A DNA stretch of 64,000 nucleotides, taken from assembly GCA_048498035.1 (NCBI GenBank), contig JBEHYT010000013.1, positions 49,301-113,300 on the forward strand. Direction: 5' to 3'. Numbering within the stretch: the stretch's first letter is position 1; each line of letters opens with the position of its first letter. The position numbers and the translations under genes are program-made. Below the pieces are notes generated by a model. That model was given only the letters and a program-made list of their open reading frames with translations, had not been told where the DNA came from and ran no database searches. Positions 35,839 to 44,600 of the stretch are shown here, in pieces. Origin of the DNA: CADEDV01 sp048498035 (GTDB lineage: Bacteria > Bacteroidota > Bacteroidia > Chitinophagales > Chitinophagaceae).

Positions 35839-36080
35839 CGTACAACGTTCAGATAAAAGTGATGCCGCTTAAAGAATTATTGGACCCGCAGGGCAAAGCC
35901 GTGCTGGGTGGATTGCAAAACCTGGGTCTCGCCGGCGTGGAAGATGTACGCATTGGAAAAAATATCACCTTGCAGGTGGAAGCGGATTCACCGGAAAAAG
36001 CCAAACAAATTGCCGAAGAAGCCAGTCGCAAATTGCTGAGCAACCCGGTAATGGAATATTTTGAGGTGAACGTTAACTAG
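35835..36080 (+). CDS. purS: Phosphoribosylformylglycinamidine synthase subunit PurS
   Basis: An 81-residue small subunit that bridges PurQ and PurL in the FGAM synthase complex of purine synthesis. The pattern fits PurS: an N-terminal strand (YNVQIKVMPLKELLDPQGKAV in pieces), VEDVRIGKNITLQV in the middle, and a C-terminal helix and strand (AEEASRKLLSNPVMEYFEV). The ATG overlaps the pssA stop as ATGA, so translation is coupled to a phospholipid gene. purQ and purL are not in the window. Confidence 0.9.
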   Translation: MTYNVQIKVMPLKELLDPQGKAVLGGLQNLGLAGVEDVRIGKNITLQVEADSPEKAKQIAEEASRKLLSNPVMEYFEVNVN

Positions 36081-36090
36081 GCATAACAAT

Positions 36091-36759
36091 ATGCTTTACC
36101 TCGTTCCAACACCCATTGGCAACCTGAAGGATATGACCTTCCGGGCAGTTGATGTGTTGAACGCGGTAGACCTGATACTGGCAGAAGACACCCGTACCAG
36201 TGCGCATCTCCTGCAGCACTATGGTATCAGCAAACCTACTACTCCGTATCATCAGCACAATGAACATAAGATACTTCAGCACCTGGTAGAACAACTGCAG
36301 GCCGGTCGTAACATGGCGCTGATCACCGATGCGGGAACACCCGGTATTTCTGATCCTGCCTTTCTCCTGGTCAGGGAATGTATCCGGAATGGCGTTGCGG
36401 TTGAGTCGTTGCCTGGCGCCACGGCATTTGTACCCGCGCTGGTCAATAGCGGGCTGCCCACCAATCGTTTTTGCTTTGAAGGTTTTCTTCCATTAAAAAA
36501 AGGCCGTCAAACCCTGCTGAAAAAGCTGGCCGTAGAAGAGCGAACCATCATCTTATATGAATCACCCGTGCGGCTGTTGCGAACACTTGAGGATCTGATC
36601 ACCTGGCTTGGCGAGGATCGCCCCTGTTCCGTGAGCAGGGAGTTGACCAAACTATTTGAAGAAACTGCGCGGGGCACCCTTCGGGAAGTTCATACCCATT
36701 TTTCCGCAAAAACGATAAAAGGCGAAATTGTACTGATCGTAGGCGGTACAGATCAATAA
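36091..36759 (+). CDS. rsmI: 16S rRNA (cytidine(1402)-2'-O)-methyltransferase
   Basis: A 222-residue SAM-dependent enzyme of the tetrapyrrole-methylase fold that modifies C1402 in the 30S decoding centre. Diagnostic segments: LYLVPTPIGNLKDMTFRAV at the start, LAEDTRTSAHLLQHYGI near 30, ALITDAGTPGISDPAFLLV near 76, and ESLPGATAFVPALVNSGLP near 103. The C-terminus is shorter than in E. coli, as is common in Bacteroidota. It begins 10 bases after purS, in the same run as pssA. Confidence 0.93.
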   Translation: MLYLVPTPIGNLKDMTFRAVDVLNAVDLILAEDTRTSAHLLQHYGISKPTTPYHQHNEHKILQHLVEQLQAGRNMALITDAGTPGISDPAFLLVRECIRNGVAVESLPGATAFVPALVNSGLPTNRFCFEGFLPLKKGRQTLLKKLAVEERTIILYESPVRLLRTLEDLITWLGEDRPCSVSRELTKLFEETARGTLREVHTHFSAKTIKGEIVLIVGGTDQ

Positions 36760-36840
36760 CCCGCTGATTTTCACTTTCTACTTGCAATTTTTGTTAATTC
36801 TGGCACTATTTTTTCGATTTTCAGATAGAAAAACAACTGT

Positions 36841-37290
36841 ATGAAAAAAGTTATTTGGATACTTTCTCTTGCATTCGGCCTTGTTGCCGCTCTTCCTGCT
36901 ATGGCGCAGGTTACCTCAATTCCGGAAACAGCAAAAGAAAATTTTGCAAAGCAATACCCTGCAGCAGAAAATGTTCGCTGGGATAATGATGTGATTAATG
37001 TAAACGTTCGCTTCGACCTGGATGGTGCGCATATGAATGCTGAGTACAACAACAAAGGAATTTGGAAACATACCTACAAGGATATGACAAAGGAAGAGCT
37101 TCCTGCGGCAGTAACTGACGGACTTGCTAAAAGTAAATATGCGGGTCGGGATGTAACTGAAGTGATAGAGGTAATGCTCCCGGGAAATGTAACGCAATAC
37201 CGGTTAAAAGTGGAAAAGAATGACCTGCAAAAGAAGTTTCTTTACTTCAACCCAGAGGGCCGGCTGGTTCGGGATGCCAATACATTATAA
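36841..37290 (+). CDS. PepSY-like (DUF2874/BLIP-like) periplasmic protein
   Basis: A 149-residue exported protein with a clear signal peptide (residues 1-22, ending AALPAMAQ). The mature part has the repeated pattern PETAKENFAKQYPAAENVRW and LPAAVTDGLAKSKYAGRDVTEVIEV, each a helix followed by strands, as in the beta-lactamase-inhibitor-like PepSY family. Members bind or inhibit proteins, or have no known role. It is a single gene followed by a strong two-part hairpin. Secreted peptidase genes follow downstream. Confidence 0.8.
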   Translation: MKKVIWILSLAFGLVAALPAMAQVTSIPETAKENFAKQYPAAENVRWDNDVINVNVRFDLDGAHMNAEYNNKGIWKHTYKDMTKEELPAAVTDGLAKSKYAGRDVTEVIEVMLPGNVTQYRLKVEKNDLQKKFLYFNPEGRLVRDANTL

Positions 37291-37342
37291 GACGAAAATA
37301 ATGCAGTAATAGTTGCCCGTTATGTGACGGGCAATACAGCAG

Positions 37343-37390
37343 ATTGACCCGCGGTAGAGAACCGATACCGCCGGTCAATTTTGTGTTTTA
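37343..37390 (+). terminator. Large hairpin terminator after the PepSY-like gene
   Basis: Arms ATTGACC-C-GCGGTA (37343-37356) and TACCGC-C-GGTCAAT (37366-37379) pair except for one C-C mismatch; loop GAGAACCGA; then TTTGTGTTTT. A smaller dyad TTGCCCGT-TATGTG-ACGGGCAA at 37313-37334 lies just before it. Confidence 0.8.
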
Positions 37391-37456
37391 ATAAGGGGCT
37401 TCATTGGGAGAATTTCCCTATTTTCATTGAATTGCTACCTGTCAAACCTCCTTCCA

Positions 37457-38602
37457 ATGAAGAAAATAATTGTTGTTCTTTGCTGCTGCCCCCTGTTTAC
37501 CTGGGCGCAGGATGTGCAGTTTGCACATAAGATCGTAGACACCCTAACTTCACCTTATTTCTGGGGCCGCGGATATACAAAAGATGGCATGCATAAGGCA
37601 GCTGATTTTCTTGCTGCAGAGTTTCGTTCATTTGGTGTAACGCCTATGAATGGCCAGGATTATATGCAGCCTTTTGAATACCCGGTAAATACTTTTCCCG
37701 GAAAAATGAGCGTAACCATCAACGGGAAAGAACTTACCCCGGGCGAAGATTATATTGTTAGTGAAGATAGTCGGGGACTGAAAGCCAGTGGTAAACTGGA
37801 TCAGACAGACAGTACTGAGTTCATCAATCGCGATGAGCGTCTCATTGTAAAACTGGAAGACAAACTAACCTGGTCGGTAGCCCCGCAGGATGCAGGGTAT
37901 ACGGCCATCTTAATAGATAAAAAGAAGTTGCAAGATATTCCTTCCTCTTTTAAAGTAAATATTGAGAATAAAGTAATTCCTTCTTTTAAAGCTGCAAATA
38001 TCTGCGGCATAGTGAAAGGCACAAGGCGGCCTGATTCGGTTATCCTGATCACGGCCCATTATGATCACCTCGGCGGCATGGGTAAAGACACTTATTTTCC
38101 CGGCGCGAATGACAATGCAAGTGGCATTTCACTGTTGCTCAATCTTGCCCGCTATTATGCGGCGCATCCGCAGCCATATAGTATTGGATTTATTTGCTTT
38201 GCCGGTGAAGAAGCCGGATTGCTGGGTTCAAAATATTTTACAGAGCATCCTGAAATTCCGCTGCAACAGATCCGCTTCCTGCTCAACACAGACCTGGCGG
38301 GGACAGGAGAAGATGGCATTACCGTGGTAAATGCCACTGAATTCCCCCGTGAATTTTCGCTTTTGAACCAGGTAAATGATGAACAACATCTATTAAAGAA
38401 AATAAATGTTCGCGGCAAAGCCGCTAACAGTGACCATTATTTTTTTACAGAAAAAGGAGTGCCTGCATTTTTCTTTTATACAATGGGAGGCATAACTGCC
38501 TACCACGATGTATTTGATAAATCTGCAACTTTGCCGCTCAATGAACACGAAGATCTTTTTAAACTGGTTGTTGGATTCAACAACAAACTCATGGGAAACT
38601 AA
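37457..38602 (+). CDS. M28 family zinc metallopeptidase, secreted
   Basis: A 381-residue exported aminopeptidase-like enzyme with a signal peptide (about 1-18, MKKIIVVLCCCPLFTWAQ). The dinuclear zinc site is visible as ITAHYDHLGGMG near 204, FPGANDNASG near 221, FAGEEAGLLGS near 258, LLNTDLAG near 284 and AYHDVFDK near 353. The frame is open to 37427, but the ATG at 37457 gives a proper signal peptide. It lies 13 bases before a secreted M1 peptidase gene, so the two form an operon. It is a distant paralogue of the M28 gene at 29952. Confidence 0.9.
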   Translation: MKKIIVVLCCCPLFTWAQDVQFAHKIVDTLTSPYFWGRGYTKDGMHKAADFLAAEFRSFGVTPMNGQDYMQPFEYPVNTFPGKMSVTINGKELTPGEDYIVSEDSRGLKASGKLDQTDSTEFINRDERLIVKLEDKLTWSVAPQDAGYTAILIDKKKLQDIPSSFKVNIENKVIPSFKAANICGIVKGTRRPDSVILITAHYDHLGGMGKDTYFPGANDNASGISLLLNLARYYAAHPQPYSIGFICFAGEEAGLLGSKYFTEHPEIPLQQIRFLLNTDLAGTGEDGITVVNATEFPREFSLLNQVNDEQHLLKKINVRGKAANSDHYFFTEKGVPAFFFYTMGGITAYHDVFDKSATLPLNEHEDLFKLVVGFNNKLMGN

Positions 38603-38615
38603 AAGCGTTTTACGA

Positions 38616-40559
38616 ATGAAGAAACTCTTATTGCTAACGGTTGCCGCCGCCCCGCTGCTGGCTGCAGCCCAGTCTAAAACAACAGGTGATTGCTATTGGC
38701 AACAGCGCGTAAAGTACACAATGGATGTAAATGTGGATGCGCAGGCCAATCGCTTTCGAGGCACGCAAAAACTGGAATACTGGAACAACTCTCCAGACAC
38801 GCTCAATAAAGTATTTTATCACCTGTACTGGAACGCGTTTCAGCCGGAAAGTATGATGGACCAGCGCAGCCGCCGGCAGGGAACGATACAGTCGGGCCGC
38901 GGTACCGATTGGGACGGACGCGTTCGGGACCGGATCAAAAATCTAAAGCCAGATGAGATCGGCTACCAGAAGATCGTTTCCCTCAAAATGAATGGCCGCA
39001 CGCAAACGCTGAAGCCCTATGAAACGATCATGGAAGTGATCCTGGATAAGCCAATTTTGCCAGGGGCAAAAACAACATTTGATGTTGAATTTGAAGCGCA
39101 GGTGCCTGTGCAAATCCGCCGTAGCGGCCGTGATAATGCAGAAGGCGTTCGCTTTAGCATGAGCCAGTGGTATCCCAAACTTTGTGAATACGACCGGCAT
39201 GGATGGCATCCAACACCATACATTGCACGTGAGTTTTACGGCGTATGGGGCGATTATGACGTTACCATCCACATCGACAAAAGTTTTGTAATTGGCGCCA
39301 CCGGCTACCTGCAAAATCCCAACCAGGTGGGCTATGGTTACGAAGCAACTGGTGCAAAAGTAGTTCGCCCTGCGGGCGATAAATTAACCTGGCACTTTGT
39401 AGCGCCTAATGTGCACGACTTTGTATGGGCCGCAGATCCGGACTATATCCATATTTCCAAAACGGTACGCGATGGAATGGTATTAAATGCATTTTATAAA
39501 ATCGCACCGGATAAACTGAAAGCACAATATGAAGCGATGTCTGCCGGCGGTAAAGCGCGCTATGGAAACAACGCGGATAATTTTGTAAAAGAATACCGTG
39601 AAGACTGGGAGAGTGTGCTGGACATGGCGGCAGTTGCACTGCCTTATATGGATAAAACCTTTGGTAAATATCCTTACAAGCAATATTCGTTTATACAGGG
39701 CGGAGACGGGGGAATGGAATATCCAATGGCCACGCTGTTAAAAGGAGCAGGACCGGAAGTGGTTGTGCATGAATGGATGCACAGCTGGTACCAGATGATG
39801 ATGGGCACCAATGAATCACTATTCCCCTGGATGGATGAAGGATTTACCCAATACGCTGAGGATCGCATCCTGGCCTGGATGTTTAAAGACACCAGCTTTG
39901 CCTATGCAGGCACTTATGCGGCTTACAACCAACTGGTAAAAAGCGGCAAGGAAGAAGCCCTTACCACGCATGCGGATCATTACAATACCAATTACGCCTA
40001 TTCCAATGCAGCTTATGTAAAAGGCGATATCTTTTTGGTGCAGCTGGGTTATATTGTAGGAGAAGAAACCCGGGATAATATCCTGCTGGCTTATTATCGC
40101 GACTGGCGGTTTAAACACCCCGATGCAGACGACTTTATGCATGTTGCTGAAAAGGTGAGTGATCTGAAACTCGATTGGTACAAAGAATATTGGGTAAATG
40201 GTACACGCACGATCGACTATGCGATAGACAGTCTTTGGTCAGATGGCGCTAAAACGCGCATTCGCCTCAGTAAAATAGGATTGATGCCAATGCCGATAGA
40301 TGTTCAGCTGACATTTAAAGACGGTACAAAAGAAATGCATTATATACCGCTAAGCCTGATGTATGGGGAAAAGCCGAATGAAAATCCTGCCATTCCGCGG
40401 AAAGTCTATGATGCGTGGCGCTGGACGCAGGACACCTACATTATCGAAACCGACCGCAAACTGACTGATATCGTGACGGCGGAAATTGACCCGTCTTTAC
40501 GAATGGCGGATGTGGATCGGAAAAATAATAAACTGGAACTGAAGTGGCCTTCTAATTAA
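38616..40559 (+). CDS. M1 family metallopeptidase, secreted
   Basis: A 647-residue exported gluzincin aminopeptidase. The signal peptide covers residues 1-19 (LLLLTVAAAPLLAAAQ). The N-terminal beta domain (about 30-300) precedes the catalytic domain with the substrate-binding motif GGDGGMEYPMATLL near 364 and the zinc motif VVHEWMHSWYQMMMG near 386, with the third ligand in WMDEGFTQYAED 19 residues on. There is no C-terminal secretion domain of type IX, so it probably stays in the periplasm. The ATG at 38616 is chosen; the longer frame would overlap the M28 gene. Confidence 0.92.
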   Translation: MKKLLLLTVAAAPLLAAAQSKTTGDCYWQQRVKYTMDVNVDAQANRFRGTQKLEYWNNSPDTLNKVFYHLYWNAFQPESMMDQRSRRQGTIQSGRGTDWDGRVRDRIKNLKPDEIGYQKIVSLKMNGRTQTLKPYETIMEVILDKPILPGAKTTFDVEFEAQVPVQIRRSGRDNAEGVRFSMSQWYPKLCEYDRHGWHPTPYIAREFYGVWGDYDVTIHIDKSFVIGATGYLQNPNQVGYGYEATGAKVVRPAGDKLTWHFVAPNVHDFVWAADPDYIHISKTVRDGMVLNAFYKIAPDKLKAQYEAMSAGGKARYGNNADNFVKEYREDWESVLDMAAVALPYMDKTFGKYPYKQYSFIQGGDGGMEYPMATLLKGAGPEVVVHEWMHSWYQMMMGTNESLFPWMDEGFTQYAEDRILAWMFKDTSFAYAGTYAAYNQLVKSGKEEALTTHADHYNTNYAYSNAAYVKGDIFLVQLGYIVGEETRDNILLAYYRDWRFKHPDADDFMHVAEKVSDLKLDWYKEYWVNGTRTIDYAIDSLWSDGAKTRIRLSKIGLMPMPIDVQLTFKDGTKEMHYIPLSLMYGEKPNENPAIPRKVYDAWRWTQDTYIIETDRKLTDIVTAEIDPSLRMADVDRKNNKLELKWPSN

Positions 40560-40576
40560 TTATAGCATTCAGGGCA

Positions 40577-40616
40577 TAAAAAAACCAGCCATGGGAACAG
40601 GGCTGGTTTTTTTATT
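40577..40616 (+). terminator. Terminator after the M1 peptidase gene
   Basis: Stem AAAACCAGCC (40581-40590) and GGCTGGTTTT (40601-40610), ten-base loop, T run on the plus strand and an A run before the stem, so it can act in both directions. Confidence 0.9.
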
Positions 40617-40742
40617 TCGTTTGATTAAGGCCCCGTTCAAGCTCAGGTCGGTTTTGGGGTGCAGTTTAATGATTAATGGTCTGCAATCTTTTAATTCAGA
40701 TTCGAAGACAAGACGAAAATACAGCCTCTAAGGATGCCTGCC

Positions 40743-40762
40743 TATACCACTTTCGTGGTATA
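40743..40762. promoter_or_regulatory. TACCAC/GTGGTA dyad downstream of the orphan LuxR regulator gene
   Basis: Perfect 8-base arms TATACCAC (40743-40750) and GTGGTATA (40755-40762) around TTTC. It lies 38 bases past the regulator stop codon, with no T tract on the minus strand, so it is not an ordinary terminator. The core TACCAC...GTGGTA recurs upstream of the same gene at 41476-41490. Confidence 0.5.
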
Positions 40763-40800
40763 TCTTTTAAGAAAATGATTGATAATCAATGAAAATTGCC

Positions 40801-41439
40801 TCAGCGGCCGAAAAACTTATTCACAGCCTCTACCCGGTTGGTAACGTGCAATTTTTCATACACGTGGTACACGTGCTTACGGATGGTATCATTGGCAAGG
40901 TTGAGCGCCAGGGCAATTTCCTTGTACATCATCCCGCGTGACAGCAATTCCAGGATTTCGCGTTCCCGGTTCGTGAGCGTGGATAGTTCTGAACCGCCGG
41001 AGGAGGCCGGCCGGTTTAAAAACGCTGCCACCACTTTGCGGGCAATCTGGCTGCTCATGGGCGCTCCGCCCTCATACAGTTCGCGGATCGCATCCAGCAT
41101 TTTGGAAGGCGTGGTTTTCTTTAGAATATAGCCGCTGGCGCCGGCACTCAGCGCTTCAAATATTTTTTCATCTTCTTCATACACCGTACACATCATGAAA
41201 TTGGTAGCCGGAATACGCGGCTTTAGCGCCCGTACGCAATCAATCCCACTCTCTGCACCACCCAGGTTAATGTCCATCAGCACCACATCCGGCTTTACCA
41301 GTGGAAGTTGACGGATCGCATCCTCTGCGGTTGCAAAAGTGCCCGCACATTTATACCCGTCAGACATACCGATGATCTCTTCCAGCGCGTTGCGCAATTC
41401 ACGGTTGTCATCCACAATGCAAACGGAAATATTCTTCAT
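40801..41439 (-). CDS. Orphan LuxR/NarL-family response regulator
   Basis: A 212-residue cytoplasmic transcription factor: receiver domain with Asp10/Asp11, phospho-acceptor Asp56 (VVLMDINLGG) and switch Lys in YILKKTTPS; LuxR helix-turn-helix near 145-205 with LTNREREILELLSRGMMYKEI and NDTIRKHVYHVYEKLHVTNR in pieces. No kinase gene is adjacent. It lies downstream of rsmG on the same strand, 54 bases away, and a TACCACT-A-AGTGGTA dyad fills that gap. A matching dyad lies after the stop. The ATG at 41439 (MKNISVCIVDDN) is chosen; the longer frame would run through the dyad. Confidence 0.92.
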   Translation of the reverse strand: MKNISVCIVDDNRELRNALEEIIGMSDGYKCAGTFATAEDAIRQLPLVKPDVVLMDINLGGAESGIDCVRALKPRIPATNFMMCTVYEEDEKIFEALSAGASGYILKKTTPSKMLDAIRELYEGGAPMSSQIARKVVAAFLNRPASSGGSELSTLTNREREILELLSRGMMYKEIALALNLANDTIRKHVYHVYEKLHVTNRVEAVNKFFGR

Positions 41440-41475
41440 AAAAACAAAATTCCAATTTCGGGTGCAAATGATCAA

Positions 41476-41490
41476 TACCACTAAGTGGTA
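41476..41490. promoter_or_regulatory. TACCACT-A-AGTGGTA dyad upstream of the orphan LuxR regulator gene
   Basis: Perfect 7-base arms around one central A, 37 bases before the regulator ATG and 3 bases past the rsmG stop. NarL/LuxR regulators bind short dyads of this size, so it may be an autoregulatory operator. Confidence 0.55.
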
Positions 41491-41493
41491 GTT

Positions 41494-42138
41494 TTACCGC
41501 GCGGTGTACAGGATGTATTTTTCCTCAAAATAAGGCTCCGGGAAAATATCGTGTATTTCCATGATTCGCGGACGCAGCCCGGATGCGCTGATCTCCGCCG
41601 CCAGGTCACCACCTTTCAGGCAAATCAGCCCCGGCCGCTGGTTGCCTTCGCGCGGATTGGTTTTCAGCAGGGGCAGCGACCATTGCCAGAGATCCTTTAG
41701 CGGTGCAACCGCCCTGGAAACAATAAAGTCAAATTTACGATTCCGGATATCTTCCATCCGGCTGTGTTGGGTACTGATATTTTTTATCCCGGCAGCTTCA
41801 GCAACGGCTTCAATCACTTTCAGTTTTTTGCCGATACTATCTACCAGGTGAAATTTTACGTTGGGAAAAAAGATGGCCAGCGGTACGCCGGGAAATCCAC
41901 CACCGGTGCCCAGGTCACCAATTTCACTGCCGTCGGCAAAATCAAAAGCTGCGGCAATGCTCAGGGAATGAAGTACATGTTTTTCATACAGGCTGTCGAT
42001 GTCTTTCCGCGAAATGACATTGATCTTTTCATTCCATTCCCGGTACAATGCATCCAACTGCTGTAGCTGTTGCAATTGCGGGGGACTGAAGTCTGAAAAA
42101 TATTTCAGTATGATGTCTGTTGCAGCATTCAATTCCAT
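41494..42138 (-). CDS. rsmG: 16S rRNA (guanine(527)-N(7))-methyltransferase
   Basis: A 214-residue SAM-dependent methyltransferase acting on G527 of 16S rRNA; loss gives low-level streptomycin resistance. Motifs: EWNEKINVISRKDIDSLYEKHVLHSLS in pieces near 33-60, the SAM loop IGDLGTGGGFPGVPLA near 73, VDSIGKKLKVIEAVA near 98 and FIVSRAVAPLKDL near 130. The ATG at 42138 is preceded by GGAG on the minus strand at a fair distance and overlaps the end of the glycosyltransferase gene by 10 bases, so the two are coupled. Confidence 0.94.
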   Translation of the reverse strand: MELNAATDIILKYFSDFSPPQLQQLQQLDALYREWNEKINVISRKDIDSLYEKHVLHSLSIAAAFDFADGSEIGDLGTGGGFPGVPLAIFFPNVKFHLVDSIGKKLKVIEAVAEAAGIKNISTQHSRMEDIRNRKFDFIVSRAVAPLKDLWQWSLPLLKTNPREGNQRPGLICLKGGDLAAEISASGLRPRIMEIHDIFPEPYFEEKYILYTAR

Positions 42139-43250
42139 TGTCTCCTGGGTTTCTTCCAAAGTGCCGGGGCAAAGATGATATAATAAAAGAACATCCACAT
42201 ATCCAGCAGGGGAAAAATGGGCCACAGATCTTTTTCTCCCATTTTTGCCATAGCCTTATAAAAGATAAATCCCTGTACCAGCAGCCGCAACCCAAAGAGA
42301 CCAACAGCCAGTCGCCAGTCGTACAGCAATGCTACTGCCACCGTCAGCGGGTAAAAAAGGAATTGTGAAACAAAATAGAGTCCCAACAGGAACTTATGTT
42401 TCGGCTTGTAGAATTTGGCCGTAGTATAATGTCTTGATTTTTGCCGCAGCCAGTCGCTCCAGCGGGTTTTTGGATTGGAGAGTGTTACCGCATCGGGATC
42501 AATAACCACACGCGTATTCTGTGGCGTTGCCACGCGATTGATAAAAAGATCATCATCCCCGCTGGGGATATGGTTGATGGCAGAAAAACCTTTATTGCGA
42601 AGGAAAAGTCCTTTTTTATACGATAGGTTCCGGCCCACACCCATATACGGCTGACCAGCGAGTGCATATGACAAATACTGCAGCGCCGTATGAAATGTTT
42701 CAAAACGGATCAGCTTATTCAGCAGCCCTGGTTTTTTATGATAAGCGCCGTATCCTAACACAATTTCAGTGTCCTGGTCATACGCTTCCTGCATCTTCTG
42801 GATCCAGAATTCTGACGCAGGTACACAATCTGCATCGGTTAGTAATAACACTTCATATTTCGCTTCGCGAATGCCGATGGAAAGGGGGTATTTTTTCCCG
42901 GAGATCAATTTTGCTTCCTGGGTCAATTCCACCACATTCAGGGAGCGAAACCGTTTCTTCAGTTCCTGTAAAATATACTTGGAGTCGTCCAGGGAATTGT
43001 CGTTGATCACCACCACTTCATTACTGGTGGGGTACGATTGCACCAGCAGTCCCGGGAGGTTACGGGCGAGATTTTCATCCTCATCGCGCGCACAAACAAT
43101 CACCGATACCGGGTGCTGTTGCGATTGCTGCCTTGGACGGTTTTTAAAAAAGGAAATGCGTGCAAAAAACCACGTGTAGTAGAAGATTTGAATTGCAGTT
43201 AGAGCGGCGAGAATGAAAAAAAGTATCTCTGCCCAATTGATCGGCGGCAT
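42129..43250 (-). CDS. Family 2 glycosyltransferase, membrane-anchored
   Basis: A 373-residue enzyme with an N-terminal membrane helix (about 8-28), a GT-A catalytic domain (about 45-270) and three hydrophobic segments at the C-terminus (about 285-360). Catalytic motifs are VSVIVCARDEDENLARNLP, VVVINDNSLDDS, the DxD-like LLTDADCVPAS and HIPSGDDDLFINRVA. This is the layout of processive or polyprenyl-linked GT2 enzymes; donor and acceptor are unknown. The ATG at 43250 (MPPINWAE) is chosen over longer in-frame starts. It begins the glycosyltransferase-rsmG unit and diverges from tgt. Confidence 0.88.
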   Translation of the reverse strand: MPPINWAEILFFILAALTAIQIFYYTWFFARISFFKNRPRQQSQQHPVSVIVCARDEDENLARNLPGLLVQSYPTSNEVVVINDNSLDDSKYILQELKKRFRSLNVVELTQEAKLISGKKYPLSIGIREAKYEVLLLTDADCVPASEFWIQKMQEAYDQDTEIVLGYGAYHKKPGLLNKLIRFETFHTALQYLSYALAGQPYMGVGRNLSYKKGLFLRNKGFSAINHIPSGDDDLFINRVATPQNTRVVIDPDAVTLSNPKTRWSDWLRQKSRHYTTAKFYKPKHKFLLGLYFVSQFLFYPLTVAVALLYDWRLAVGLFGLRLLVQGFIFYKAMAKMGEKDLWPIFPLLDMWMFFYYIIFAPALWKKPRRQWN

Positions 43251-43381
43251 GGCGCGAAGATACAGACAAAGCAGAAAGCTTGCAGAAGCCGAAACATATT
43301 TTCGCCAATTCCTTTCCCCCGGCGTTACCGGCACGGTGCTGGTGGCGCAAACTGCCCCGCTAGCCGTATCTTGCACCCGCT

Positions 43382-44521
43382 ATGGCAAGTTTAGCATTTG
43401 AACTGCAGCATACAGACACGCTGTCGAAGGCAAGGGCGGGATTGGTTACTACCGATCATGGCCAGATAGAAACGCCCATTTTTATGCCCGTGGGCACCGT
43501 GGGCAGCGTAAAAGCCGTGAGCCAGCAGCAACTGGAAGCGGACGTAAAGGCGCAGATCATTCTTGGCAATACCTATCACCTGTATCTCCGGCCGGGGCTG
43601 GACGTATTGGAAAAGGCAGGCGGACTGCATCGCTTTAACGGGTGGCACCGCCCCATACTGACCGACAGCGGCGGGTACCAGGTATTCTCTCTTGCGGGAA
43701 CCCGTAAGATCAGCGAGGAAGGCTGCACATTCCAGTCCCATATTGACGGGTCGCGGCATTTATTTACACCGGAAAACGTCATGGACATCCAGCGTACCAT
43801 TGGCGGTGATATTGTGATGGCTTTTGATGAATGTCCGCCCGGCGGCAGTGACTTTTCCTATGCCGATAAATCACTTCAACTTACCCGGCGATGGCTTGAT
43901 CGTTGCTGGAATCGTTTTCACAGTACACCAGACAAATACGGCTACACGCAAAACCTGTTTCCCATTGTGCAGGGCGGCACTTTTCGTGATCTGCGGAAGC
44001 AATCCTGTGAAGATGTGGCATCCCGCAATGCGACGGGTAATGCAATTGGCGGACTGAGTGTGGGGGAACCTGAACCGGTGATGTATGAGATATGCGACTG
44101 GTGTTGTGATCACCTGCCGGTGAACCGCCCGCGCTACCTGATGGGTGTGGGAACGCCCTGGAATATCCTGGAATGCATCGGGATGGGAGTGGATATGTTT
44201 GATTGTGTAATGCCAACGCGGAATGGACGCAATGCCATGCTGTTTACCAGCCAGGGTGTTATCAATATTGACAATAAAAAGTGGGAATTTGATTTTTCCC
44301 CGATTGACGAGGGAATCCCCTGCGAGATAAGTAATTATTACAGCAAAGCGTATTTACGCCACCTGGTAAAGGCAAAGGAGATTCTGGGTTTAACGATTGC
44401 GAGTATCCATAACCTGGCATTTTATCTTTGGCTGGTAGGCGAGGCGAGGCGTCATATCATCGCGGGTGACTATGCCGCCTGGAAATCAGCCATGATCCCA
44501 CAGTTGCAAACCAGGCTGTAA
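43382..44521 (+). CDS. tgt: tRNA-guanine transglycosylase (queuine/preQ1 insertion)
   Basis: A 379-residue TIM-barrel enzyme exchanging G34 for preQ1 in tRNAs with GUN anticodons. The catalytic residues are present: Asp95 in TDSGGYQVFSL and the nucleophile Asp274 in MFDCVMPTRNGRNA. The zinc site normally has three Cys (CxCxxC) and one His. Here the Cys positions read Ile312, Cys314 and Ser317, while His343 (ASIHNLAFYL) is kept, so zinc binding is probably lost or altered. The rest of the protein, including QGGTFRDLRKQS and the C-terminal YSKAYLRHL, is standard. ATG at 43382. Confidence 0.93.
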   Translation: MASLAFELQHTDTLSKARAGLVTTDHGQIETPIFMPVGTVGSVKAVSQQQLEADVKAQIILGNTYHLYLRPGLDVLEKAGGLHRFNGWHRPILTDSGGYQVFSLAGTRKISEEGCTFQSHIDGSRHLFTPENVMDIQRTIGGDIVMAFDECPPGGSDFSYADKSLQLTRRWLDRCWNRFHSTPDKYGYTQNLFPIVQGGTFRDLRKQSCEDVASRNATGNAIGGLSVGEPEPVMYEICDWCCDHLPVNRPRYLMGVGTPWNILECIGMGVDMFDCVMPTRNGRNAMLFTSQGVINIDNKKWEFDFSPIDEGIPCEISNYYSKAYLRHLVKAKEILGLTIASIHNLAFYLWLVGEARRHIIAGDYAAWKSAMIPQLQTRL

Positions 44522-44600
44522 AGGTCTTAACAATTGATTGGGGGCTGGCAATGGATTCCAACGGCCCCGCAATCTTTAAAAATCGTTACTTCGCGCAGCA

